64,000 nt of DNA from positions 1-64,000 of the forward strand of contig CAJATL010000219.1 of assembly GCA_903944895.1 (NCBI GenBank), written 5' to 3'. The stretch comes from an uncultured Bacteroidota bacterium (GTDB lineage: Bacteria > Bacteroidota > Bacteroidia > Bacteroidales > 4484-276). Below, in pieces: positions 25,655 to 33,785 of the stretch. Each line of letters begins with the position of its first letter. Position 1 is the stretch's first letter. The notes under the pieces are model-generated. The model saw only the letters and a list, made by a program, of their open reading frames with translations, was not told the origin of the DNA and searched no databases. Made by a program: the position numbers and the translations under genes.

Positions 25655-26944
25655 ATGAATAAAGTAACAGAAAAACAAAGCATGGAGGACACAGGCACTA
25701 TGAAAGAAGAAATCACGAGCAATTTAGACAATCCCGCTCAACTCGAAAAATTGTACCGCGACGACAAAACGATTTTTAAAAGGGCGTTCAACGGGATTTA
25801 TCCCGACATTCAGGAAACAACAGCCGCTCAGTTCTGGCACGAACGCCTGAACTTTGAAAACGAAGAGATTTCCTGGGGTACCAGCCACGACCTGATTTTT
25901 GTTATTGCAGCAACATTTATTGCCGGACTGTTAGCAAAAATCCCTGATTTTACCGGAATCAACCCCGACTATTTTTATCCGCGAAATCTCGCTTTTGTGG
26001 TATTTCCCTTTTTAACTGCATATTTTGCATGGAAACAAAAAATCCAGATTAAAAAGCTACTTATTGTTTTGATAGCCATGCTCGTTTCGGCAATTTACAT
26101 TAACCTGCTTCCTGACGACGCCGAAAGTGATACCCTGATTTTGGCATGTATTCACCTGCCTTTATTCCTGTGGGCTTTACTGGGTTTTACATTCGTCGGT
26201 GGCCAATTGGACAACTACCAGGGACGAATAAATTTTCTAAGATTTAATGGAGATTTTGTAGTGATGACGACCATTATAGCTATTGCCGGTGGCCTGTTGA
26301 CCGCAATAACATTTGGGCTATTTCAGCTAATCGACCTGAGCGTTGAAGTTTTTTATCAAAAATACATGGTGTATTGGGGACTTGCAGCCTTACCAATCGT
26401 TGGAACTTACCTGGTAAAAACAAACCCGCAACTCGTAAAAAATGTTTCTCCGGTAATTGCCAAAGTATTTACGCCACTGGTACTTTTAACGCTCATCGTT
26501 TATCTCGTTGCAGTAATCTATACCGGCAAAGACCCCTATAATGACCGGGAGTTCCTACTGATTTTTAATGTTCTGCTCATTGGGGTGATGGCCATTATCC
26601 TCTTCTCGGTGGCTGAAACATCGAAAAATTCAAACAACAAAACAGGCACCTTTTTACTGCTTTGCTTATCGGTGGTTACGATAATTTTAAATGGAATAGC
26701 CCTATCGGCCATCGTTTTCCGGATTTCAGAGTGGGGAATTTCACCCAACAGGCTTGCTGTTTTAGGTGGAAATATCCTGATTCTGATAAATCTTCTGATT
26801 GTTGCTTATCGGCTGTTCAAGACGCTTAATAACAGCCATGAAATCGAAAGCGTCGAAAAAAGCATTGCTTCATATTTGCCTGTTTATGGCTTGTGGACTA
26901 TCGTGGTAACTTTTCTTTTCCCTTTACTCTTTAATTTTATCTGA
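25655..26944 (+). CDS. DUF4153 integral membrane protein
   Basis: 429 residues. A polar N-terminus of about 75 residues contains FKRAFNGIYPDIQETTAAQFWHERL. It is followed by about ten hydrophobic helices, consistent with the DUF4153 family of Bacteroidota membrane proteins. It lies 52 bp after the regulator gene and 13 bp before rlmF. Molecular function unknown. Confidence 0.75.
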   Translation: MNKVTEKQSMEDTGTMKEEITSNLDNPAQLEKLYRDDKTIFKRAFNGIYPDIQETTAAQFWHERLNFENEEISWGTSHDLIFVIAATFIAGLLAKIPDFTGINPDYFYPRNLAFVVFPFLTAYFAWKQKIQIKKLLIVLIAMLVSAIYINLLPDDAESDTLILACIHLPLFLWALLGFTFVGGQLDNYQGRINFLRFNGDFVVMTTIIAIAGGLLTAITFGLFQLIDLSVEVFYQKYMVYWGLAALPIVGTYLVKTNPQLVKNVSPVIAKVFTPLVLLTLIVYLVAVIYTGKDPYNDREFLLIFNVLLIGVMAIILFSVAETSKNSNNKTGTFLLLCLSVVTIILNGIALSAIVFRISEWGISPNRLAVLGGNILILINLLIVAYRLFKTLNNSHEIESVEKSIASYLPVYGLWTIVVTFLFPLLFNFI

Positions 26945-26957
26945 CCTCAATCCTGAA

Positions 26958-27962
26958 ATGCTTAACAAGAAGAAAGAACATCCGAAAGAAAAAACCGGCT
27001 TACATCCACGAAACAAACATCGTGAACGCTACAATTTCGGTGAGCTGATCAGAAGTTGCCCCGAATTAGCTCCGTTTGTCAGGTTGAATGATTACAAGGA
27101 TGAATCAGTTGATTTTTCCGAGCCCAGTGCAGTGCTAATGCTGAATAAGGCACTGCTGAAGCATTTTTACGGAATCGTTCACTGGGAAATTCCAACAGGT
27201 TATTTGTGTCCGCCAATTCCGGGAAGAGCCGATTATATTCATCATATCGCGGATTTATTGGGAAGCAGTAACCAGGGAGTAATTCCAACCGGCGGTCAGG
27301 TTAAGTGTCTCGATATTGGCGTAGGCGCAAATTGTATTTATCCGATAATCGGACATCAGGAATACGGGTGGAGGTTTGTTGGCTCGGACATTGACCCGGT
27401 TGCTTTTAAATCGGCAACCGAAATCATTGAGATGAATGCCTCCTTAAGCGGAAATGTGGAACTCCGGCTACAGCCCGATGCAAAAGCCATTTTCGGTGGA
27501 ATTATCCGACAGGATGAATATTTCGATCTGACCATCTGCAATCCGCCGTTTCACGCTTCTTATGAAGAAGCTCAATCCGGAACCCTTCGTAAGCTGAGCA
27601 ACCTAAAAGGCAAGCGAATTTCTAAACCAACATTGAATTTTGGTGGGAAAAACAGGGAATTATGGTGCGAAGGTGGCGAAGAAAAATTCGTTCAAAAAAT
27701 GATTTTAGATAGTCAACGCTTCCAGGCTTCCTGCCTTTGGTTTTCGACCTTGATTTCAAAACAATCCCATCTAAAAAATGCTTACACAGCGCTCAAAAAT
27801 GTTGGAGCTGTCGAAATTAAAACTTTACCGATGAGTCAGGGAAACAAAACAAGCCGGATATTTGCATGGACCTTTCTTAACCAGGCACAACACAAGGATT
27901 GGATGAATAAAAAAACGTCAGCCCCGGAACTCAAACCTCAATCTCCCCCACCAGATAAGTAA
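26958..27962 (+). CDS. rlmF: 23S rRNA (adenine(1618)-N6)-methyltransferase
   Basis: 334 residues, matching RlmF. The N-terminus LHPRNKHRERYNF is typical for the family; the SAM-binding motif is LDIGVGANCIYP and the catalytic motif NPPF lies in LTICNPPFHAS. The enzyme methylates A1618 of 23S rRNA. Its last 34 bases overlap, on the opposite strand, the truncated phzF 3' end, so the C-terminal residues (LKPQSPPPDK) are encoded within the flanking repeat of the adjacent insertion. It is probably cotranscribed with the DUF4153 gene. Confidence 0.95.
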   Translation: MLNKKKEHPKEKTGLHPRNKHRERYNFGELIRSCPELAPFVRLNDYKDESVDFSEPSAVLMLNKALLKHFYGIVHWEIPTGYLCPPIPGRADYIHHIADLLGSSNQGVIPTGGQVKCLDIGVGANCIYPIIGHQEYGWRFVGSDIDPVAFKSATEIIEMNASLSGNVELRLQPDAKAIFGGIIRQDEYFDLTICNPPFHASYEEAQSGTLRKLSNLKGKRISKPTLNFGGKNRELWCEGGEEKFVQKMILDSQRFQASCLWFSTLISKQSHLKNAYTALKNVGAVEIKTLPMSQGNKTSRIFAWTFLNQAQHKDWMNKKTSAPELKPQSPPPDK

Positions 27963-28167
27963 TTGCTTTTTCGCCGATTTCGACCCGGTCGCCGGACATT
28001 TTGCAGGAAAGTTCACCACCCCTTGCCGAAACCTGCCGGGCAGTGAGGTGAATTTTATTGAGCCGGTGCGACCAGAATGGCGTTAAAACCGAGTGCGCCG
28101 AGCCTGTTACCGGGTCTTCGTCGATGCCAACGGCAGGAGCAAACATACGCGACACAAAATCAACGTG
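27929..28167. repeat. Long direct repeat, left copy (phzF 3' end)
   Basis: Colinear without gaps with 31118-31356 (constant offset 3189). By hand count about 14 of 239 bases differ, roughly 94% identity. The similarity stops abruptly at both ends. The pair brackets the restriction-modification gene and a small membrane protein gene. Confidence 0.9.
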
Positions 28168-28171
28168 CCTT
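27931..28171 (-). pseudogene. phzF 3' fragment
   Basis: Encodes the last 78 or so residues of a PhzF-family protein (HVDFVSRMFAPAVGIDEDPVTGSAHS...YLVGEIEV) with one residue changed (E for G) relative to the complete copy at 31120-31902. It lacks the N-terminal half with the catalytic glutamate. The track ORF adds an unrelated N-terminus (MELHHLHPANVLQ...) from the inserted DNA. It still overlaps the 3' end of rlmF, so it occupies the original chromosomal junction. Confidence 0.85.
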
Positions 28172-28207
28172 GTATTTCTTTTAAGTTGAAATTTTTTGGA
28201 TTGATGC

Positions 28208-28249
28208 TTTGACAATGTCATTTGCAATACATTTGCAGGGTGCAAATGA
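28208..28249 (+). promoter_or_regulatory. Promoter and inverted-repeat operator of the R-M gene
   Basis: TTTG (28208-28211) and TACATTTG (28228-28235) form a promoter-like pair with a 16-base spacer. TCATTTGCA (28218-28226), ATTTGCA (28231-28237) and TGCAAATGA (28241-28249) are repeated half-sites overlapping it; the inner pair forms a perfect 8-bp stem around GGG. This suggests autoregulation, but no controller protein is encoded nearby. Confidence 0.5.
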
Positions 28250-28294
28250 TGTAATTCCAAGCATTCGCAAAAATATCAGCTAACAATAAAATGC

Positions 28295-30694
28295 ATGACG
28301 CTTTATAAAAAATTACAGGAAGCCAGAAGTGAGGAAGACGTTAAGGACGCTTACATTAAAGCTTTGGGATTACAAGGATACAGCAAAAACCTGATTGATA
28401 TCCAAACCAAAGAAATTTGGTTTGAAGCAAAAGACAATGCCAGGAATTCGACCTATGTAATGTTTACCCAACTGATGCATTACGTGCAGGATGCCTTGAA
28501 TAAAGGCCATTATCTCCCGCCTTTTTTGGCCGTAATTGATACACAAAAAGCTGCCATCATGAAAAGTGAGGATGTTTTGCCATTCCTCGCCAAAAAGACC
28601 ATAAAATGGGGTCGGTCGGCAAGTAAATACACGCAGGAAGCCTTGGATGCTATTTCGGCACACATCGGAACCCATTTTGTTTCGTTCAAAATAGAAACCC
28701 ATGAGGAGGAATTTATCAGCACCATAAAAAATGCGATTAAAAATGGTGACATCATCCGGACTCAAATAACGCCCAACAATCTTAAACAGGTTTTCGACAA
28801 GTGGGTTTTGATGATTGGACGCGAAATAAAAGGAATTTCGGAAGAAGATTATGCGCTTTTATTCTTTGCCGACATCATGCACGACGGCACTGTTTCAACA
28901 CACGACAATTTAACTGCCGCGCTGATGCACAAAAACAATGCTCCGGTTTTTTTGTTGGGCGGCAAGGTTTACGAATTAAGCAATAAGGAAGGCTATCGCC
29001 AGTTTTGGGCAATCTATCACAAACCGCCCAAAGCCGAATACCGCAACTACCTGTTGGAACGCCGCGACAGCCTGATACCATTGGACGAACGCAGTTTTAA
29101 AGGTGCATTTTATACGCCTTTGGCCGTGGTTGATAAAGCTTACGATAAACTTGCCGAAACGCTGGGCGAAAACTGGCAGCGCGAATACATTGTTTGGGAT
29201 ATGTGCTGCGGCGTTGGCAACCTGGAAGTAAAACACAGCAACCCACGCAACATTTACATGAGCACGCTCGATGCTGCCGATGTTGATGTGATGAAAGCCA
29301 CCAAAACCTGCGTTGCCGCGCAGCGTTTTCAATACGATTACCTTAACGACGACATTACCGATTTTGGCACCATTGATTACACCCTCACCAACAAAGTTCC
29401 CGAAAGTTTACGAAAAGCCATTGCCGAAGGCAAAAAGATTTTGGTGTTGATTAATCCACCGTATGCTGCAGCTACAAATCGTGGTAATACTTCTCTAGTT
29501 GGTGACGCTGAGTCTAAAAGCGGAGTTGCAAAAACCAGATTCGCAGCTAGCGCAATGTCTGCTTATGGAAAGGGTAGCAATGAACTTTATACACAGTTTG
29601 TAGCTCGAATTGCAAAGGAAATACCTAGTGCTACATTGGCAATGTTTAGTACTTTAAAGTACGTTAATGCCCCTACTCTCGCGATATTTCGTCAGGTATG
29701 GAATGCTGCATATTTAGGAGGGTTTGTTGTGCATAATAAAGCCTTCGATGGGTTGAGTGGTAAATTTCCAATTGGATTCCTAATATGGAAAACGGATCGG
29801 AAAATAAATACAGCCATTACAGAAATCCGAACCGAAGTATTAGATAAAGACGCAAATCCTATCGGAGAGAAGTCATTTTTCAATATTCCAAATAATCAAT
29901 TCCTGAGCGAGTGGATTGTTAGAGCAAAGTCAAACAAAGTAGATGTTGTACCTTTGAAAAATGCCATTACACCCGCAACTGTTACCAAAGATTTACGAGG
30001 GACGAAATGGGCTGATGGAGCAATTGCATGTATGGATTGTGCCGGGAATGACTTGCAACATGCGGAACAGCATACTGTTATTTTTTCTTCCGGTTACGGT
30101 AGTGCAGGCGGTTTCATTATTACTGATAAAAATCTTTGGCAAGCAGCTATCGTCTTTTCTGTCCGCAGACTAATAAAACCCACCTGGCTTAATGACCGCG
30201 ACCAATTCCTGCAACCAACTGAACCGCTTACCGATGAATTTAAAAACGATTGTTTGATTTGGATGCTTTTCAATCGTTCCAATCGGGCCGCCAGTGCCAA
30301 CGACCTGGAATGGGACGGCAAAAAATGGTCAATCGTCAATCATTTTATCCCATACACCGAAACCGAGGTTGGCGCACCAGAGCGTTTCGAATCGGATTTT
30401 ATGGTACAATATCTAACCGGGAAAACGCTTTCCGGAGAAGCAACACAAGTATTGGAAGCCGGTAAAACATTGTGGCAGGCTTACTTTGCACACACCGACG
30501 TACGCTCCGTTCGCGACGAACTAAAACTAAACCGCGCCGATGTAGGCTGGTATCAGGTTCGTAAAGCGCTGCAAGCCCGCAATACCGGCGGCGATTTTGC
30601 TCCGGTAAGTTTTAAACCTTTTGAAGAAGCTTACAAAGCGTTAACCGAAAAATTACAACCGCAGGTTTATGAGTTGGGCTTTTTAAGAAATTAA
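28295..30694 (+). CDS. Type IIG-like restriction-modification enzyme (N6-adenine methyltransferase fusion)
   Basis: 799 residues. The N-terminal 150 residues contain DIQTKEIWFEAK (about 35-46), which resembles a PD-(D/E)xK nuclease core (D...ExK). The central methyltransferase carries the preceding GAFYTP motif (about 269-274), the SAM motif VWDMCCGVGN (about 299-308) and catalytic NPPY (about 387-390). The remaining 400 residues should hold the target-recognition region. One polypeptide doing both cutting and methylation is the Type IIG (Eco57I-like) layout; a methyltransferase with a degenerate nuclease is the alternative. Hand-counted GC is about 53-55% near codons 250-310 and 730-750 but about 38-43% between codons 390 and 630, so the gene looks mosaic. 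It sits inside the phzF-bracketed insertion. Confidence 0.75.
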   Translation: MTLYKKLQEARSEEDVKDAYIKALGLQGYSKNLIDIQTKEIWFEAKDNARNSTYVMFTQLMHYVQDALNKGHYLPPFLAVIDTQKAAIMKSEDVLPFLAKKTIKWGRSASKYTQEALDAISAHIGTHFVSFKIETHEEEFISTIKNAIKNGDIIRTQITPNNLKQVFDKWVLMIGREIKGISEEDYALLFFADIMHDGTVSTHDNLTAALMHKNNAPVFLLGGKVYELSNKEGYRQFWAIYHKPPKAEYRNYLLERRDSLIPLDERSFKGAFYTPLAVVDKAYDKLAETLGENWQREYIVWDMCCGVGNLEVKHSNPRNIYMSTLDAADVDVMKATKTCVAAQRFQYDYLNDDITDFGTIDYTLTNKVPESLRKAIAEGKKILVLINPPYAAATNRGNTSLVGDAESKSGVAKTRFAASAMSAYGKGSNELYTQFVARIAKEIPSATLAMFSTLKYVNAPTLAIFRQVWNAAYLGGFVVHNKAFDGLSGKFPIGFLIWKTDRKINTAITEIRTEVLDKDANPIGEKSFFNIPNNQFLSEWIVRAKSNKVDVVPLKNAITPATVTKDLRGTKWADGAIACMDCAGNDLQHAEQHTVIFSSGYGSAGGFIITDKNLWQAAIVFSVRRLIKPTWLNDRDQFLQPTEPLTDEFKNDCLIWMLFNRSNRAASANDLEWDGKKWSIVNHFIPYTETEVGAPERFESDFMVQYLTGKTLSGEATQVLEAGKTLWQAYFAHTDVRSVRDELKLNRADVGWYQVRKALQARNTGGDFAPVSFKPFEEAYKALTEKLQPQVYELGFLRN

Positions 30695-30722
30695 CAGGAC
30701 GTGGTTTTATTAATCATTCAAA

Positions 30723-31073
30723 ATGGATTTAATTATGAAAACTTTAACTCTCTCTCCTAAAACAACAACTCTTATCATGCGAATTTTATCAGTAATGATA
30801 GCGATTTATGTGATAAAAGACATTTTTCATCTCTTTGACAGTTCTATTGAAAAAGGCATTTTCTTCTATTATTCACTGATCATCGCAATTGGATATTTTA
30901 TTTCAGCGATCGGGATGTGGCAATCTGCTAAATGGTCGGTGTATTTGTATTTTGTAACAACAATTGCTCTGATCCCTGCATTTATCTATCTGAATTCGTG
31001 GGATAACGGAACAATTTTTATTTTTCTAATTGTATTGATTGGCGTTTTAATAACCTGGAAAAACTTAAAATAG
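30723..31073 (+). CDS. Small unknown membrane protein in the R-M insertion
   Basis: 116 residues with about four hydrophobic helices (IMRILSVMIAIYVIKDIF, IFFYYSLIIAIGYFISAIGMW, WSVYLYFVTTIALIPAFIYL, IFIFLIVLIGVLITW). A second ATG at codon 5 is an alternative start. It lies 28 bp after the R-M gene on the same strand and inside the phzF repeats, so it travelled with that insertion or was already captured. No family was recognised; a role in immunity is not shown. Confidence 0.65.
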   Translation: MDLIMKTLTLSPKTTTLIMRILSVMIAIYVIKDIFHLFDSSIEKGIFFYYSLIIAIGYFISAIGMWQSAKWSVYLYFVTTIALIPAFIYLNSWDNGTIFIFLIVLIGVLITWKNLK

Positions 31074-31117
31074 AGTTACAGCAAAACTGCTTTAGCCGCC
31101 ACGACAGGAAATTTTAG

Positions 31118-31356
31118 ACTCAAACCTCAATCTCCCCCACCAGGTAAGTAATTGCTTTTCCGCCGATTTCAACCCGGTCGCCGGACATTTTGCAGGAAAG
31201 CTCACCACCTCTTGCCGAAACCTGGCGGGCGGTGAGGTGAATTTTATTAAGCCGGTGCGACCAGAATGGCGTTAAAACCGAGTGGGCCGAGCCAGTTACC
31301 GGATCTTCGTCGATACCAACGGCAGGAGCAAACATACGCGAAACAAAATCAACATG
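31118..31356. repeat. Long direct repeat, right copy (within phzF)
   Basis: Right partner of 27929-28167. It is the 3' part of the intact phzF gene. Confidence 0.9.
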
Positions 31357-31902
31357 TTTTCCTTTGGCGGTACCAATTACCGCGTGAAACGGGATATTCA
31401 TCAGTTTCTTAAAATCAGGTTTCATTTTCACGACCGTTTCTTCACTGTCGAAAACTGCCAGCAAAAAGTCCATGGCATGGCCGGTTTCGATGGGTTCGGC
31501 TCCCAAAGCCTCAACCAAATTAACCGGCAGACTGCATGCTTGCTGAAATCCTGCCGGGAAATCCAAAACCAGCAGATCGTCATTTTTCCGCACCCGCAAA
31601 TCTCCACTTCGCGATTTCAGGAAAATAATTTCCTTATCGTAGCCCAGATGCCGGTATAATACATGTGCCGAAGCCAGTGTGGCGTGGCCGCAAAGATCAA
31701 CCTCTGTTTTTGGGGTAAACCAGCGGATGTGGTATTCGTTGCCCTCTTTAACGAAAAATGCAGTCTCGGAAAGGTTGTTTTCCATAGCAATTTTTTGCAT
31801 CAATTCGTCGGGAAGCCAGGCTTCGAGCGGACAAACCGCGGCCGGATTTCCTTTAAAAAGCTGGTCGGTAAAAGCGTCAACCTGGAATATTTTGATTTTC
31901 AT
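31120..31902 (-). CDS. PhzF family isomerase/epimerase-like protein
   Basis: 260 residues, full length. The PhzF signature is present: FTDQLFKGNPAAVCPL, the catalytic glutamate in NNLSETAFFV, and GHATLASAHVLY. The second half-barrel has EDPVTGSAHSVLTPFW. PhzF-fold enzymes are related to diaminopimelate epimerase; most homologues outside phenazine clusters act on unknown small metabolites. It is monocistronic. Its 3' 240 bp are duplicated next to rlmF at 27.9 kb, which indicates that DNA was inserted between rlmF and phzF. Confidence 0.93.
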   Translation of the reverse strand: MKIKIFQVDAFTDQLFKGNPAAVCPLEAWLPDELMQKIAMENNLSETAFFVKEGNEYHIRWFTPKTEVDLCGHATLASAHVLYRHLGYDKEIIFLKSRSGDLRVRKNDDLLVLDFPAGFQQACSLPVNLVEALGAEPIETGHAMDFLLAVFDSEETVVKMKPDFKKLMNIPFHAVIGTAKGKHVDFVSRMFAPAVGIDEDPVTGSAHSVLTPFWSHRLNKIHLTARQVSARGGELSCKMSGDRVEIGGKAITYLVGEIEV

Positions 31903-32034
31903 GTTCCATTATTTTAAGGTTCAAAAATACCAAAATAACCAATGGAAAATTGCCCGTCTAATTTTAAAATAGATTTTGGATTTTTGGATAAATGAAACCC
32001 CTTTTATTTCTATCTTTACCAAAAAATTGAAATT

Positions 32035-33756
32035 ATGAAAACAATCTCCTTTATCAAAAAAACAGCTTTTGGAATATTCGTTTTATTTTCTCTAAGCCTT
32101 TCAGCGCAGCAGCTTCAACAAATCAATCCGGGCAATCCAGCGCTTTTTGAATGGACAGAAATGCCGGCTTTTTCTACCGAGCTAAACTCTTCTGTTGCCA
32201 CCCCTGATGGTGGCTGGGTGGTTGGCGGTACAACCGCAAATACGCAGTATTATTTTTATCCTCCCATAGTTATAAAACTTTCTTCCTCCGGTGAAAAACT
32301 CTGGCAATACCCACAATATTTTGAATGGGAAGTAGGCTCAACCGACGTTTTAAGGCAATCACAGGATGGGAATTTATTCGCTTCAGGCTCGTGCCTGGCA
32401 GGTTGCGATTACGGCCCTTCGGGAACTTTCCTTCATAAGATTTCGCAGGATGGCCAGGTAATCTGGAATAAGACTTTCGTAACGGATTATTTTGCCGAAA
32501 CCGGAGATGTTTTTGAATCGGCAACCGGAGAAATATACGTTATTGGAGGCAAGCAAATGCTTAAGGTTTCTTCGGAAGGCGATAGTTTGGGAATAAATTA
32601 TTACCCAATGCTGGATCAGGATGAATTCTCATCAGGTCTTGCTTCTGATGACTTTTTACTTCTTGGCCACTGGACGGGCATATTTAAAACCGATTTGGCT
32701 GGTAACCTCATTTCAATACATACATTCAGCGGCCCTATTCAAAATATTGTAAGTCATGAAAACGGATTTCTTTTCATTGCAGGGCATCAATTGATCAGGA
32801 CTGATGGAGACCTGAATATCTTAGATCAATACAACTTCTCCACGATTATTCCATTGGATTTTCAGGCAACTGTCGAAAATAATACTTTCGTCATTGTCGG
32901 CAACAACCATATTTTACAAATTGGTTTTGATCTGCAAACCATTGCTGATGATATTTATGAAATCCCCGGAAACTTTGAAGGGACAAGTATTGCCATTAAA
33001 AATGAAATTTTGCTTATGGCAGGAAATGACAAAGGTTCAGCAAATGATTTTGCAATGACTGCAAAAACATTTTTACTTGACGGGACAACGCTGAACCCTT
33101 CTGTTGATGTGGGAATTGTAAGTTTGAGAGCGGAAAATATCCTGGCCATCAGGTATCCGCAATATCCTTTTCTTTACGATTTCAGGTGGGATGCCTTTGC
33201 TACCATTAAAAATTTTGGCAACGACACGATTAATTCCGCTAATCTTGTGTCGGATATGACAGCCATGTTTATTTGCGGGATGTTATATTATATTTTTCCA
33301 CAAGAAGGAATGATGCTACTCCCGGGCGATTCGACCGAAATTGCACTTGGTGAGATGAAGGAACCCGGCATGTATTTTCCAAACCAGACTTCGGTCGAAT
33401 ATACCTGGAAAATGCACACCATGCTTCCCGACGGTTTCATGGATCGCATTCCGGAGAACGATGAGGCATCCATCACCTTTTTGGTTGATCTTACTGTTGG
33501 AATTGATGAAAATCCGGCTTCTCAAATAAAGCTATTTCCAAATCCTGCTTCCGGTTTTATAAACATCGAAATGCCCGCCAATGATGGTTTTCGATGGGTT
33601 ATTACTTCAATTACCGGACAAGAAATATTGAATGGTTCTTCAGATCTGATAAACACCAAAGTTGATGTTAGCAATCTTCCGAAAGGATTGTATTTTATCG
33701 AAATATCCAAAAACGGCAGGAAAATCTCTGTCGAAAAATTATTGATTTCGAAGTAA
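32035..33756 (+). CDS. T9SS-secreted protein, paralogue A
   Basis: 573 residues. Signal peptide MKTISFIKKTAFGIFVLFSLSLSAQ. The body (about 40-330) has repeated strand patterns with GEKLWQYPQ, GQVIWNKTF and LHKIS-type units, consistent with a beta-propeller of the PQQ/delta-60 kind. A CARDB/Ig-like segment follows, then a C-terminal T9SS type A sorting domain (FPNPASGFINIEMP ... NLPKGLYFIEISKNGRKISVEKLLI). It should be exported and attached to or released from the cell surface. It is followed 29 bp later by a close paralogue. Its ligand or role is unknown. Confidence 0.85.
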   Translation: MKTISFIKKTAFGIFVLFSLSLSAQQLQQINPGNPALFEWTEMPAFSTELNSSVATPDGGWVVGGTTANTQYYFYPPIVIKLSSSGEKLWQYPQYFEWEVGSTDVLRQSQDGNLFASGSCLAGCDYGPSGTFLHKISQDGQVIWNKTFVTDYFAETGDVFESATGEIYVIGGKQMLKVSSEGDSLGINYYPMLDQDEFSSGLASDDFLLLGHWTGIFKTDLAGNLISIHTFSGPIQNIVSHENGFLFIAGHQLIRTDGDLNILDQYNFSTIIPLDFQATVENNTFVIVGNNHILQIGFDLQTIADDIYEIPGNFEGTSIAIKNEILLMAGNDKGSANDFAMTAKTFLLDGTTLNPSVDVGIVSLRAENILAIRYPQYPFLYDFRWDAFATIKNFGNDTINSANLVSDMTAMFICGMLYYIFPQEGMMLLPGDSTEIALGEMKEPGMYFPNQTSVEYTWKMHTMLPDGFMDRIPENDEASITFLVDLTVGIDENPASQIKLFPNPASGFINIEMPANDGFRWVITSITGQEILNGSSDLINTKVDVSNLPKGLYFIEISKNGRKISVEKLLISK

Positions 33757-33785
33757 AACAAAAACGAATTTTAAAATTCTGGAAA

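Noticed and set aside
27931-28260. 109-aa ORF as an independent gene
   Set aside because: Its C-terminal 78 residues are the end of PhzF and the N-terminal 31 residues are unrelated inserted DNA; the catalytic half is missing.
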